64,000 nucleotides of DNA from Notamacropus eugenii (Eukaryota; Chordata; Mammalia; Diprotodontia; Macropodidae). Location of the stretch: positions 52,266,771 to 52,330,770 of the forward strand of contig NC_092875.1 in NCBI RefSeq assembly GCF_028372415.1. The letters are read 5' to 3'. Below are positions 42,128 through 52,679 of this stretch, piece after piece; position 1 is the stretch's first letter; each line of letters starts with the position of its first letter. Made by a program: the position numbers and the translations under genes. Under the pieces are notes generated by a model. That model was not told the DNA's origin and did no database searches. It was given only the letters and a program-made list of their open reading frames with translations.

Positions 42128-42365
42128 TTAGTCATTTTTTAGTTGTGTCTGACTCTTCGTGACCTCATTTGGGGTTTTCTTGGCAAAGATACTGGAGTGG
42201 TTTGCCATTTCCTTCTCCAGCTCATTTTACAGATGAAGAAATTGAGGCAAATGGGGTTACATGACTTGCCCCGCGTCACACAGTAAGTGTCTGAGGCTGG
42301 ATTTGAACTCATGTCTTCCTGACTCCAAGCCTTGTACTCTAATCGTTGTGCCACCTAACTGCCCA
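42128..42365 (-). repeat. tRNA-derived CORE-SINE with RTE-like tail, inserted in L2
   Basis: Antisense order: tail 'ttgtgtctgactcttcgtga', 'tggggttttcttggcaaaga', CORE, then 'gtgccacctaactgccc' head end. The same L2 resumes on the far side. Confidence 0.85.
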
Positions 42366-42644
42366 GATTTCTCTACAGACCAAACAAGCTGGCCTTCTCG
42401 ATATTTCTTACACAAATATTCTCTCATTTCCCATCTCTAGCCTTTGCTATTCTGCCTAAATTTTACTCCCAGATTACCTATGCCTCTCAGAAGTCTTCTG
42501 TTTCTTTCAAAATTCAGCTCAAGAATTACTATCTACATGAAGCCTTTCTGAATTCCTCCCTGATGCTGTCTCTCCCTCAAATTACCCTGCATTGGTTGTT
42601 TTTATTTTCATTTTTTCTTTGTTACTATAAATTCAATCACCTCT

Positions 42645-42648
42645 CTCC

Positions 42649-42727
<79 letters not shown>
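42645..42727 (+). repeat. (CT)n-(CA)n microsatellite
   Basis: About 13 CT units, then about 28 CA units from 42671. Confidence 0.95.
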
Positions 42728-42732
<5 letters not shown>

Positions 42733-42869
42733 CATTTCAAGATACAAAGAATTGATAAGGATTATATAAGAAACTGTAATTTTAACAAGGTAGTAACACA
42801 ATGGCTCTTCCAAAAATTTCCCTATACCTTTAAAAATATTTTATTATGTATTTAAATGTACTTACATTG

Positions 42870-43360
42870 TGTGCTTAAAATCATAGCTACAGAGCTGGAA
42901 GGGGAATTGGAGTTTACTGGGTCAAATCTCATTTTGTGGATATGGAAACTGAGGCACAGAAGCAAAGTACTTGGGGCTTGATGTCATGTAAGTGATGAGT
43001 GTCACAGGGAACAAGCTTCCTCCCCATACACTATGTGTTGAGGGCAGGGAGAAATTATGGCACAAAGGAGTATGACTGTTAGGAAGGGGGAGGGGAGACT
43101 GAGACAAGGGGAATGGTGATGACAGAGTCAGCATTTTTTCCTTTCTTTTCATTCTCACAGTAATTAATAGCATGAAGACTAGGGGTAAAGAGCTGGCCAG
43201 GGCAGAGGGGTGGGTGTGGAAGAGAGAACTTGGTCCTCGCTTAGTGTTACTTGAGTTTGGATAAGTCCCTTTACCAGGTTAGCTTTCAGTTTCCCCATCT
43301 GTAAAATGAGAAGAACAGACTTGATATCCTCTAAGGGCCCTTCCAGCTTTCATGGTCTGA
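42870..43360. repeat. SINE remnants
   Basis: 42880-42985 is antisense MIR-like ('tggaaactgaggcacagaag'). 43235-43355 is sense CORE-SINE ('cagtttccccatctgtaaaa'). The DNA between is unassigned. Confidence 0.55.
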
Positions 43361-43679
43361 GTTGATAAACTAGATAGAGTGAGACTTACACCATGTAAAA
43401 TACATAGCCCCTCCCTCCATCTCCATGGTAGCTTCACTTCCTCTATCCTTGGTCCTGCGTGCTGCCAACCACCAAGAGGAAGTACAGAAATGACAGCCTT
43501 CCGGTTACATTCAAGTCCTTTGCCTTTGATAGCCACTTGATGAACAGAACTGTTGCTGGGAGAGGAGGGGGAAAGGGCTCTGAGAACATTTATCTACAGC
43601 CTAGATATTGCTGTGGCTCCCCAGGCTGGATAGATCAGATGGGATGCTTTAAGGACAAATGTCACGTATAAAGTAAATG

Positions 43680-44200
43680 GCAGGCAGTATAGTGTAGTGG
43701 AAAGACAGCTGGCCTTGGAACCAGGAAGACTTGGGTTTAAATCCTGCCTCTCAGACATAGTAGCTATGTGATCCTAGGCAAGTCATCTGCTCTTTCTAGG
43801 CTCAAGACAACTCTCCAAATTTGGGTTTAATAGAAGGTGAATTAGGAGATGAAGCCCATCTCAGAGCTCCCTACATCAAGGAAATCACAGGTTGGGTGAC
43901 TATCTTGAAATGTCTTACACTTAGATTTTTTTTTAAAAATCAAGTACAAGATGTGGGGGACTGTGGCCACAAAAATCTTTGGCCAAGTCACTTTACCTCC
44001 ATGTGTCTCAGTTTCCTCAAGCATCAAATGAAGAGGTTGGACTGGATGACCTCTTTCCAGCTCTAACTAGTCCTAGGACTACTTATTAGCTCTCTGAGCC
44101 TCAGTTTCCTCATCTGTCAAATGAGGAGGTTGGACTGAATGGCCTCTGAGACCTCTTTCTAGCTCTAGATTGGGATCTTGGGACACTTTAAGAGACTCTT
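43680..44200 (+). repeat. Three sense CORE-SINE copies in a row
   Basis: 43680-43815 ('gtgtagtggaaagacagctg', 'gggtttaaatcctgcctctc'); 43965-44080 ('gtgtctcagtttcctcaagc'); 44085-44180 ('cctcatctgtcaaatgagga'). Confidence 0.65.
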
Positions 44201-44234
44201 ACAGGAAGAAGGAGGTGGAAGTCTCCATAAACTT

Positions 44235-44690
44235 TGGATCCAGTCAAATCACATCTAGAATATTAAGTTCATTCCCAAGGGGCCTCATTTTGGGAACAAC
44301 ATGGCTGGAGAGATGACTGGAGTCCATGCCATATGAAAGGCCATTGAGAGAAATGGGATGTTTAGCCTGGAGAAGAAAAGGCTAGGGGGTGAGGGTGGGG
44401 GGAAGAGGGGTACTGGCTTCCTCTCTTCATATCAGTGGAGTGTCACGTGAAAGAGAAAAGGGAAGAAAAAGGAGGAGTCACGGAGTGACAGATTTAGGCT
44501 TGACTACGGCTGAACATCCTAATGAGAGCCAGCCCAAGCCTAGAGTGGAAAAAGATTTCCTTGGGGGTCTTTGAGCACAGGCTTGATGAGGACTTGTGGA
44601 GTATGTTGAGAAGGGGTCTCCTGGTCAGCTCCAGTTTGTATCAGAATGGTCTCTGAAGGGCTTTCACAGTCTGTGATTCTTGGGGAAAAA
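44235..44690 (+). mobile_element. L3/CR1 LINE 3' end
   Basis: 'gtccatgccatatgaaagg', 'gatgtttagcctggagaaga', 'ttcacagtctgtgattcttg' in consensus order. Confidence 0.65.
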
Positions 44691-44799
44691 AAGGGAATGG
44701 AAGGAGAAGAAACCCCCATTCTACCAGGAAGATCCCAAGTGAATTCCCTGCATAAGGATCACTGATAGCTTTGGGCTATCCCTGGGAAGGCCCACCCCA

Positions 44800-45180
44800 T
44801 GGGAATTCATAGGATTTAGAACTGAAAGAGATCTTAGAAGTTTCCACATCATCTGACAGATGAAGAAACTGAGGCCCAGAGAGTTACTTGACTTAACCAA
44901 GCCATCATAATCACTAATTAAGACTAGCTAGTATTCAAACCCAGATTCTCTGATGCTAAATCCAATGCTCCTTCTACTGAAACTGAGGTTGGGAGGATCA
45001 TTGGTTAAGAGGTCTCACAAGTCATCCAGGGTCTCTATCCCATTTAACAGCAGAGGAAATGGAGGCCCACAGAGGCTAAATGCCTCGCTCAAGATCACAA
45101 AGGTAGTAAGTAGAAGAGGCAGGAGTTGAACCCAAATCCTCTGACTCTTAAGGTCTTTGCACTCCTCTGATACTTCCTCT
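44800..45180 (-). repeat. Two antisense MIR/Ther1-type SINEs
   Basis: 44810-44985 ('acagatgaagaaactgaggc', 'attctctgatgctaaatcc') and 45005-45170 ('gaggcccacagaggctaaat', 'aatcctctgactcttaagg'). Confidence 0.7.
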
Positions 45181-45190
45181 CCATCCCCAA

Positions 45191-45450
45191 AAGGCCTCCT
45201 GCTAAATTCTAGGTCTTTTCAGACGCACTTAAAAAGACCTCCATTGGCCAGAACATCTTAATGTTCATTCCCTTCCCCACTCAGATCCAATAGATTCAAG
45301 TGTCAATTTTCCCCCCCTGAAAGGCCTCCTGGTAAATTCTAGGTCTTTTCAGACGCACTTAACAAGACCTTCATTGACCAGAACATCTTTAATGTTCATT
45401 CCCTTCCCCACTCAGATCCAATAGATTCAAGTGTCAATTTTCCCCTATCT
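45191..45450 (+). repeat. Direct tandem duplication, 130-bp unit
   Basis: The unit starting aaggcctcctg occurs at 45191 and again at 45321, and each ends in agtgtcaattttcccc. The two differ at only a few bases. Confidence 0.9.
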
Positions 45451-46009
45451 TCTTTTCTCCATCTGCTCAGCAGACAGTGCCTGGTAAAAACTAATACTAA
45501 CTATGAGACCCTGGCTCTCATGCAGTTGCCATGGAGAGCTTAGCTCCTTTTTCAGAAATGCTGGCACCACCCCTAGACTAGGCTAGAATTACTTTGTATA
45601 GGTAACCCGTGGATGTTGCCACTTGGGTTTTCCCAAATAAAATGACTGGACTGAATGCATTAACTAGCAGTGCCCAGTGCACCAATCTAGAGCAAGCAGA
45701 AGAAACGGCACCCTCAATTCAACTTTTAAGACAAATTTGCTTGGGAGGAGAAAAAGAGAGAGAGGCCTTAGACCTTAAGGCCCTATGGTGAGAATGATAC
45801 AACTTACGAGTGTTACCACCAGGGGAGGGGGAGTAAGAGGCCAGGTAAAGGAAGGACTCATCAGTGGATAGAGGGAGGAGACTCACACAATTTGTGCCAA
45901 ATCAACATCTGTTGAAGAAATTGTCAAAACACTGAATTTTGGTGCCCTAGGACAAAGTACTGATCATCACATCCTAGTTATAGCTTTGGCCTGGACTAAG
46001 TAGCTACTG

Positions 46010-46440
46010 AAGAAAGCCAGATGGAAAGAACATTAGATATGGAGTCTAAAGATCCAAGTTCCAACAATGCTTCTTACTAGCTGTGTGACCTGGGGCATCT
46101 TATCTCCTATCTCTGGGATTCAACTTTGCTACCCGCAAGCAGATGGTTTGTATTTTTAACCATCAAGGTACCTTTTGGCATACTGTGATTTTCTGTGGGT
46201 GTGGACTTTAGATCTGCTATGGGTGTAAAGTCAATGTGGATGTGTATAAGCATCTTTGGAAGATGTTTCCTGGGTCAGTGGGAGAGAGGGGCAGGAAGAA
46301 AATGAAGCTATGGCCCAGAAATAGGGGAATCCCTGGGAAGTTTTTTCCAATAGACAGTATAACTTCCTTGAGAACTGGTCTTTTTTCATCAGTGCCTGGA
46401 CACATATAAATGCTTGTTGGATTGAATTAGATTGGAGTTG
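46010..46440 (+). repeat. CORE-SINE and L2-like end
   Basis: 46015-46180 ('tactagctgtgtgacctggg'). 46360-46435 ('ataacttccttgagaactgg', 'ataaatgcttgttggattga'). Confidence 0.55.
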
Positions 46441-46614
46441 AGCTATCTGTCTCCATTCCCTATTTGGCCCCCTCTTCTTCTCCCCTTAGATCAAGCATTC
46501 CCTACATCCCTGGGAATTATCACCTCCTCCTCATTGATAGTCTATTGAACTCAATATACCTCACCTGACTGGTGTCCCAACCCCAGGAGACCTTGGGGCC
46601 TTTGAACCACTCAC

Positions 46615-46740
46615 CCTGCCAGCTTCTGGTCGTTCATTAGGACAGCCCTTATAGAGAGTCTGACAAGTGTGGGAGGGAAGCAGGAAGAGACAGAAGCCGC
46701 CTTCTGTCCCAGATACACGATTGAGCCTAGACCTAAGGAA
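46615..46740 (-). other. CERS4: Possible alternative CERS4 leader exon
   Basis: On the minus strand a consensus donor GTGAGT begins at 46614 after GAAGCTGGCAGG in repeat-free sequence. There is no open frame requirement. It is only a splice-site match in the right orientation 8.3 kb upstream of the CpG promoter. Confidence 0.2.
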
Positions 46741-47122
46741 GGATCAGGCTGGGAGACTGAGGAAGAAGCCTGAGTTTTAACTTGGGCAGTAGCACCAAAA
46801 ACAAGGTACCATTACAGCCTACTACTGATTGCTAGCTGGTAAGTGACTGGTCCATGGCCCTTTTCCTTATATGAGGTAGTGGCTGTCATGACTGATGGGC
46901 CTCAGCATGTGATGCAGGTGGGGAGGTAGAGGAGAGAAAGAGGAAGAGTAGTAAGGGAGGAGAGACAAGGAGAAGGTGGAAATGAAGAGTGAGTGCCCAC
47001 AGAAGGAAGGGAGAAGGTTACTTTCTCCACTCAGTGAAATCTAGAGAAATCAGGGCTGTCTGGAACAAGTATTATCCCAAGGCTAAAGGCACTCAGAATC
47101 CTCTGGCTATTAAAAGGAGGAC

Positions 47123-47142
47123 AAGAAGTCAGGGTCCAGGGG
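47123..47142 (+). repeat. Left target-site duplication of HAL1 copy 2
   Basis: AAGAAGTCAGGGTCCAGGGG here is repeated at 50018-50037. The true length may be 16-20 bp, because the ends can merge with the element or its A-tail. Confidence 0.85.
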
Positions 47143-47279
47143 CGGTGCCAAGATGGCGAAGTAGAAAGACGCACATACACATAGCTCCGAACACACAAAC
47201 CACAGAACGGCTAGAGGGGACCAAGCCAGGGCAAATTCTGCACCCAGAGACCACGGAGTATTGGAGCGAGGGAGATTCC

Positions 47280-47610
47280 TGCTCCGGAGAGACCTGCGGA
47301 CCTCTCGCGGGGGGTCCTTCGCGCCGTGGACTGGGCGCCGGGACGGGGAGTGGAGTGCGGCCCTGCTGCGGCCGCGACACTGAGGGGAGGAGATCCGAGA
47401 GGGCTACGGGGACGGGATCTCCAGCGGCCACGCGGGTCCCCCCACCTACAGAGGGACCTGCAAACCTCTCGCAAAAGGTCCGTCGCGCTGCAGACTCGGA
47501 GCCTAGCCCGGACCGGCGGCGGTGGCCACAGCTCCGAGAGGCACAGATCTGAGAGGGCTCTGGAGGCGGGATCTTCAGCAGCGGCACGGGCCCCCCCACC
47601 AACAGGTGAC
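47280..47610 (+). repeat. Tandem 5' UTR monomers of HAL1 copy 2
   Basis: The block gacctgc..acctctcgc occurs at 47291 and 47455. The block gggatct.cagc occurs at 47414 and 47568. This gives a period of about 154-164 bp, with two units matching those of copy 1. Confidence 0.7.
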
Positions 47611-47979
47611 TGACGGGGGTGGGTGAGAGAGTCTCTTTGGCGGGTTGAGAGGGGAGTGGGGTGCCCCCAAGGCTTGGGCCCCCCCGGGAGGTGGGAGCTG
47701 AGAGGCGGCTGCGGACGGGGTCTCCCCAAACGGGCAGGAGCCTGGATCCATTGTGGAAGGTCTGTGCATAAACCCCCAGAGGGAACTATGCCTGAGAGGC
47801 GGCCCTGCCCCTGACCATCTGAACTTAATTCTCACACTGAATAGCAGCCCTGCCCCCGCCAAAAATCCTAAGGCGGGAAGCAGCATTTGAATCTCAGTCC
47901 CCAAACGCTGGCTGGGAGGACCAGGAGGCGAGGTGGGTGTGAGGAGAACATTCAGAGGTCAGGCCACTGGTTGGAGAAA

Positions 47980-49042
47980 ATGCCAAGAAAAGGGAAAAGA
48001 AATAAAACTATTGAAGGGTACTTTACCAGAGAAAAGACACTTCCTCCCTTCCTTTCTGATGGGGAGGAACAATGCTTGCCATCAGGCAAAGACACAGAAA
48101 TCAAGGATTCTGTGTCCCAGCCCACCCAATGGGCTCAGGCCATGGAAGAGCTCAAGAGGAATTTTGAAAATCAAGTTAGAGAGGTGGAGGAAAGACTGGG
48201 AAGGGAAATGAGAGGGATGAGGGAGAAGCATGAAAAGCAGATCAGCTCCCTGCTAAAGGAGAACCAAAAAAATCTTGAAGAAATTGGCACCTTGAGAACT
48301 AGCCTAACTCAGCTGGCAAGGGAGGTGCAAGGGGCCAATGAGGAGAAGAATGCTTTCAAAAGCAGAATTAACCAAATGGAAAAGGAGATTCAAAAGCTCA
48401 CTAAAGAAAATAGATCTTTCAAAACTGGAATGGTATGGATGGACGCTAAGGACTTTTCGAGAAAGACAGATATCACAGAACATACCGCGCAGATTCGAAA
48501 AATGGAAGATAATGTGAAATATCTTATTGGAAAAACAACTGACCTGGAAAATAGAATCAGGAGAGACAATGTAAAAATTCTGGGACTACCTGAAAACCAT
48601 GATCAAAAGAAGAGCCTAGACATCATCTTCCATGAAATTATCAAGGAAAACTGCCCTGAGATTCTAGAACCAGAAGGCAAAATAAATATTCAAGGAATCC
48701 GCAGAACACCGCCTGAAAGAGATCCAAAAAGAGAAACTCCTAGGAGCATTGTGGCCAAATTCCAGAATTCCCAGGTGAAAGAAACAATTCAAGTATTGTG
48801 GAAATACAATCAGGATAGCACAAGATCTGGCACCCTCTACATTGAGGGATAGAAGGGAATGGAATAGGATATTCCAGAAGTCAAAGGAACTAGGACTGAA
48901 GCCAAGAATCACCTACCCAGCAAAACTGAGTATAATACTTCAGGAGAAAAAATGGTCTTTCAATGAAATAGAAGACTTTCAAATTTTCCTGATGAAAAGA
49001 CCAGAGCTGGAAAGAAAATTTGACTTTCTAACACAAGAATGA
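47980..49042 (+). pseudogene. L1-type ORF1 of HAL1 copy 2, one frameshift
   Basis: ATG at 47980 (same gagaaaATGCC context as copy 1). The frame is open through the coiled coil and RRM-like domain to VAKFQNSQVKE, then a 26-bp deletion near 48780 (between AAAGA repeats) shifts the frame, with a stop at 48850-48852. The C-terminal domain continues in another frame (LRDRREWNRIF, RITYPAKLSI, FLMKRPELERKF) to the normal stop at 49040-49042. The intact parts match copy 1 closely, with the same PIP-box-like NKTIEGYF near the start. Apart from the deletion it has no other obvious break. Confidence 0.85.
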
Positions 49043-50017
49043 AGAGAACCATGAAAAGGCGAACAGCAAAGAGAAATCATAAGGGACTTACTAAAGTTGA
49101 ACTGTTTACATTCCTACATGGAAAGACAATATTTATACATTTCAGTATCTGGGCACTGGGTGGGAGTACACACACACACACATGCACACACACACACATA
49201 CATAGAGACAGAGTGCACAGGGTGAATTGAAGAGGATGGGATCATATATTAAAAAAAAAAATGAAATCAAGCAGTGAGAGAGAAATATTGGGAGGAGAAA
49301 GGGAGAAGTTATATGGGGCAAATTATCTCTCATAAAAGAGGCAAGCAAAAGACTTATTAGTGGTGGGATAAAGAAGGGAGGCAAGAGAAAAAATGAGGTC
49401 TACTCTCATCACATTCCACTAAAGGAAAGAATATAATGCACACTCATTTTGATAGGAAAACCTATCTCATAATACAGGAGAGTGGGGGACAGGGGCACAA
49501 GCAGGGTGGGGGGGAGGATGGAGGGGAGGGCATGGGGAGGAGAATGCAATACGAGGTTGACACTCATGGGGAGGGAAAGGACCATAAGAAAATAGAAGTA
49601 AAGGGGGACAGGATAGGATGGAGGGAAATATAATTAGTCCTATACAACACAACTAGTATGGAAATCATTTGCAAAACTAAACAGATATGGCCTATATTGA
49701 ATTGCCTGTCTTTCAAGGGGAAGGGGTGGAGAGGGAGGGAGCTAAGGAGGTTAGAACTCAAAGTGTTAGGACCAAATGTAATGTTCTTACCACTGGGTAA
49801 CAAGAAATACAGGTTAAGGGGTCAAGAAAGCTATCTGGTCCTACAGGACAAAAGACAAGACGGAGACAAGGGCAGGGAGGGAGGATAGAGGAGAGAGCAG
49901 ATAGGTCACAGGGGCAATTAGAAAGCTCGGGTTTGGGGGGGAGGGGATAAAAGGGGAGAAAATTTGTAACCCAAAATTGTGTGAAAATAAATGTTAAAAA
50001 TTAATAAAAAAAAAAAA

Positions 50018-50037
50018 AAGAAGTCAGGGTCCAGGGG
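50018..50037 (+). repeat. Right target-site duplication of HAL1 copy 2
   Basis: Same 20 bases as 47123-47142, directly after the poly(A). Confidence 0.85.
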
Positions 50038-50269
50038 CCCATATATTGCTCCTCTCATGAAAGCAGGGGTAATAGCCTTGGATGTCACCTCTTACAGGGT
50101 GACACCCATCTCCCCTGAAGCAGAGAAAGAGAAAGCCCAGCTCTTTTGCTAGGGGCAAACTCATAAGGCAAGGGGAGTGGATGGTTTACCAATGGAATAA
50201 TCTTATGGGTCAGAGGGGAATCTCATCCCCACCCCAAGTGAATCCCCAAATGCCACCTTTACACTCACT

Positions 50270-50670
50270 CTGCAACTCAGAGTAATGGAGAACTGAAGTC
50301 AAATGCCTTACCTAGGGTCACACAGCCAGTATGTGGCTGAGGCAAGACTGACTCTGAGGTCACGCTGCTGCACTGGTAGAGAACTTTCTATCTGGGAGCT
50401 CCCTATCAGACTGGTTCTGCCCCCTTCCCACTCCCTTCAAATAACTGTCATTTATCAGTCAACATTATCTCCATGGATTCTCAACAGGACCATGTAAGGC
50501 AAGTGCTGCAGGTATTATCACCTTCATTTTATAGATGAGGAAACTGAGGCTCCAAAGGATTAAATGGTTTGTCCATTGTTGTACAACTATTAAGTGCCAG
50601 AGACAGGATTTGCATCCCAGATCACACTTGACTGTACTTCCAGGGTTCTTTCCACTAGATTTATACCAAG
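50270..50670 (-). repeat. Two antisense CORE-SINE fragments
   Basis: 50295-50360 ('cctagggtcacacagcc'); 50505-50665 ('ttttatagatgaggaaactg', 'acaggatttgcatcccag'). Confidence 0.6.
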
Positions 50671-50699
50671 TCCCCTGAGGAGGGATATGGCTTTTGATT

Positions 50700-51000
50700 A
50701 TTATAAATTATAGGACATGGAATGTCAGGGCTGAGAGGACCCTTAGAACAGGAAATGTCAAATATGGAAGGGACTTTAGAATGAAGAATGTCAAAGCTCG
50801 GTGGGCCCTTAGAGCACAGAAGGTCAGAGCTGAGAGAGCCCTTAGAATAGAGAATGTTAGAATTGCAAGGAGTCTTAGAACAGAGACTGTCAGAGCTGAA
50901 AGGTAGCTTAGAACCCAAAGGTCAGAGCTGAGAGGGACTTTAGAGTATAGAATGCTAAAGCTGGTAGAGACATTAGCATATAGGATGTCAGAGCCAGGAT
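50700..51000 (+). repeat. Minisatellite, about 33-bp unit, about nine copies
   Basis: The motif 'aatgtcagagctgagaggg' with variants recurs at about 50718, 50752, 50786, 50819, 50852, 50885, 50919, 50950 and 50983. Units diverge 15-30%. The unit resembles the end of a MIR/Ther1-type SINE ('agaatgtcagagctggaagg'). Confidence 0.85.
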
Positions 51001-51004
51001 TACT

Positions 51005-51165
51005 GTTGTAGTCTGTCCATCATTCTTGAAGAGGACCATGATATCAGGGAGGTGATGCAATGACATATAAGTGAACTGGATTTCAATGGGGGAGGGCTGT
51101 GCAAAGTGGGGCCAGCTGGGTCCAGTGGCAAGACATAAGTCAGGATGACACTCTAGACTGGGAAG
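51005..51165 (+). repeat. Interspersed repeat of unnamed family
   Basis: 'gtccatcattcttgaagagg', 'atatcagggaggtgatgcaa', 'gctgggtccagtggcaagac'. I recall this as a common marsupial repeat but cannot name it. Confidence 0.45.
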
Positions 51166-51224
51166 AGAATTCGTTTATTTCTTCCTTCAGGTAGCAAATA
51201 CCTCCTGCCATCTTCCTTAGTGGC

Positions 51225-51480
51225 AGCTAGCTGGTGCAGTGGATAGAGTGTTAGGCCTGATGCCAAGAAGACCTGAGTTCAAATAGATCCAGACCCTTAC
51301 TAGCTATGTAACCTTTGGCAAATCACTTAACCTCAGTCTCAGTTTCTTCAACTGCAAATGGGGATAATAATAGCACCTGCCCCCAAGGGTTGTTGTGAAT
51401 CTCAAATAAGACAATATTTGTAAAAAAGCACTTAGCATAGTACATGGCACATTGCAAGCACTTTCTAAATGTTAATTTCC
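51225..51480 (+). repeat. tRNA-derived CORE-SINE
   Basis: 'agctagctggtgcagtggat', 'aagacctgagttcaaataga', 'gggttgttgtgaatctcaaa'. Confidence 0.8.
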
Positions 51481-51559
51481 TTCCCTTCCTATCATGGCAA
51501 AAGGAAGGCCAGAGAACAAGATGGGGGCCTTGCCCTCTCAGAAGAAGTAAGACAGAGAA

Positions 51560-51990
51560 GTCCATAAGTGGAGAATGGACCAAAAAAGATAAAGAGAGTG
51601 GATGAGGGGCTCAGATTGGGGCCAGGTCACTGTGGTTTGGGGAATAGAGGTACAGGAGAGGGGAAGAATCAAGGTCAGTGTTAAGGTTGGTGCAACAGTC
51701 CTGTGGACAGGCCTCCCCTAGACTGGGGGTCTGTGTGAGTGAAGGATGGGGGTAGGTTGGAGGCGGTGAACAGGGGTAGCCTGGCTAGGATTTGGTGACT
51801 GATTGTAGGAGGAGAAAGAGTCAGGAATGACTTGGAACCTTAGAGGCTGGTGGCCACGATGAATGGAAGCAGGGAACTCTGTTGAGGGGGAGGGCAGATT
51901 TCAGTAGATGATAATGAGTCTCAATTTAGACATGTTGAGCCTGGGCCTTCAGATTTAAGAAGCCTTGTCACAGAGAGAGAGGGGGTGAGA
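51560..51990 (+). repeat. Family A-like internal segment
   Basis: 'gaaagagtcaggaatgactt', 'gataatgagtctcaatttag', 'acatgttgagcctgggcc', the far 3' part of the family. Confidence 0.55.
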
Positions 51991-52029
51991 TCACCATGGC
52001 TTCTGACCCCAAGAGGCCCTCTGGTTCAA

Positions 52030-52305
52030 TCCCCTCTTTATTTTATTTCATTCTTTTTTGAAGCAGTCCGGGTTAAATGACTTGCCCAGAGTCGTTTGCA
52101 CAGCTAGTTAACGTCTGAAACCAGATTTGCTCTCAGGCCTTCCTGACTCCACAGCTAGGGTTTTATCTACTGTGCCACCTAACTGCCCCATTTTATAGAT
52201 GAGGAAACTGAGGCCCAGAGTGGTGAGGCAACATAAGTAATAACTGCCAGTAGTGGGATATGAACCTCTTGATTCCAGAGCCAGTAAGTATTCCTCCTAC
52301 TGTAA
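52030..52305 (-). repeat. Two antisense CORE-SINEs
   Basis: 52060-52190 ('ggttaaatgacttgcccaga', 'gtgccacctaactgcc'); 52190-52300 ('agatgaggaaactgaggccc'). Confidence 0.75.
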
Positions 52306-52479
52306 GAACATGGAGAGGAAAAAAAAAAGCAGAGAAAGCTGAGAACAGCAGAGCCCTAGGGAATACCTAAATCATGGTATCAGTAGGTGGGAGACAGGGA
52401 ACAAGAAAGAAGAGAAAACAGAAGCTAGAAAAAGGGCCATTAGAGAGACGAGAGAATGGTGTGATGGGGACAAGGGAGT

Positions 52480-52640
52480 TAGGAGACTTGGCTTCCACTT
52501 CTCACTCAACTGACAACTGACTTTTTGGTCTTTGAGAAGTCCCTTCCCCATTGACCCTGGGTCTACTCGTCTATAAAATAAGGGAGCTGGACCTCATGAA
52601 CTCTCTTGACTCTCCCAGTTTCGATGTCCTCTGAGTCAGT
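52480..52640 (+). repeat. MIR-like CORE-SINE
   Basis: 'gagacttggcttccacttct', 'ctactcgtctataaaataag'. Confidence 0.55.
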
Positions 52641-52679
52641 TTGAAAAGCCTGATGGATGAGTAGTAAGACAGACAACTT

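Larger units (their letters stand above)
47143..50017 (+). mobile_element. HAL1-type ORF1-only LINE, full-length-looking, copy 2
   Basis: It begins CGGTGCCAAGATGGCGAAG, with an 836-nt GC-rich 5' UTR, ORF1 from 47980, a 3' UTR of about 1 kb and a poly(A) ending near 50017. It has a long target-site duplication on both sides. Its structure is the same as copy 1 and there is no ORF2. ORF1 is broken once. The coiled-coil region differs clearly from copy 1 while the RNA-binding part is almost the same, so the two came from different source elements. 49170-49200 holds a short CA-rich run also present in copy 1's 3' UTR. Confidence 0.85.

Noticed and set aside
42563-42769. Open frame with a Thr-His repeat
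   Set aside because: Pure (CA)n microsatellite translation.
46989-47552. 187-codon plus-strand frame running into the HAL1 5' UTR
   Set aside because: It starts in flanking DNA and crosses the target-site duplication, so it cannot be an ancestral gene.
47129-47904. Several overlapping open frames of 100-187 codons on both strands
   Set aside because: They lie in the GC-rich 5' UTR of HAL1 copy 2, where stops are rare. They show no similarity to known proteins and the same is seen in copy 1's 5' UTR (10226-10729).
50661-50918. Periodic 85-codon minus-strand frame (SKGPLS/F-D-I-type repeats)
   Set aside because: A by-product of the 33-bp minisatellite, open in several frames because the unit is a multiple of three.
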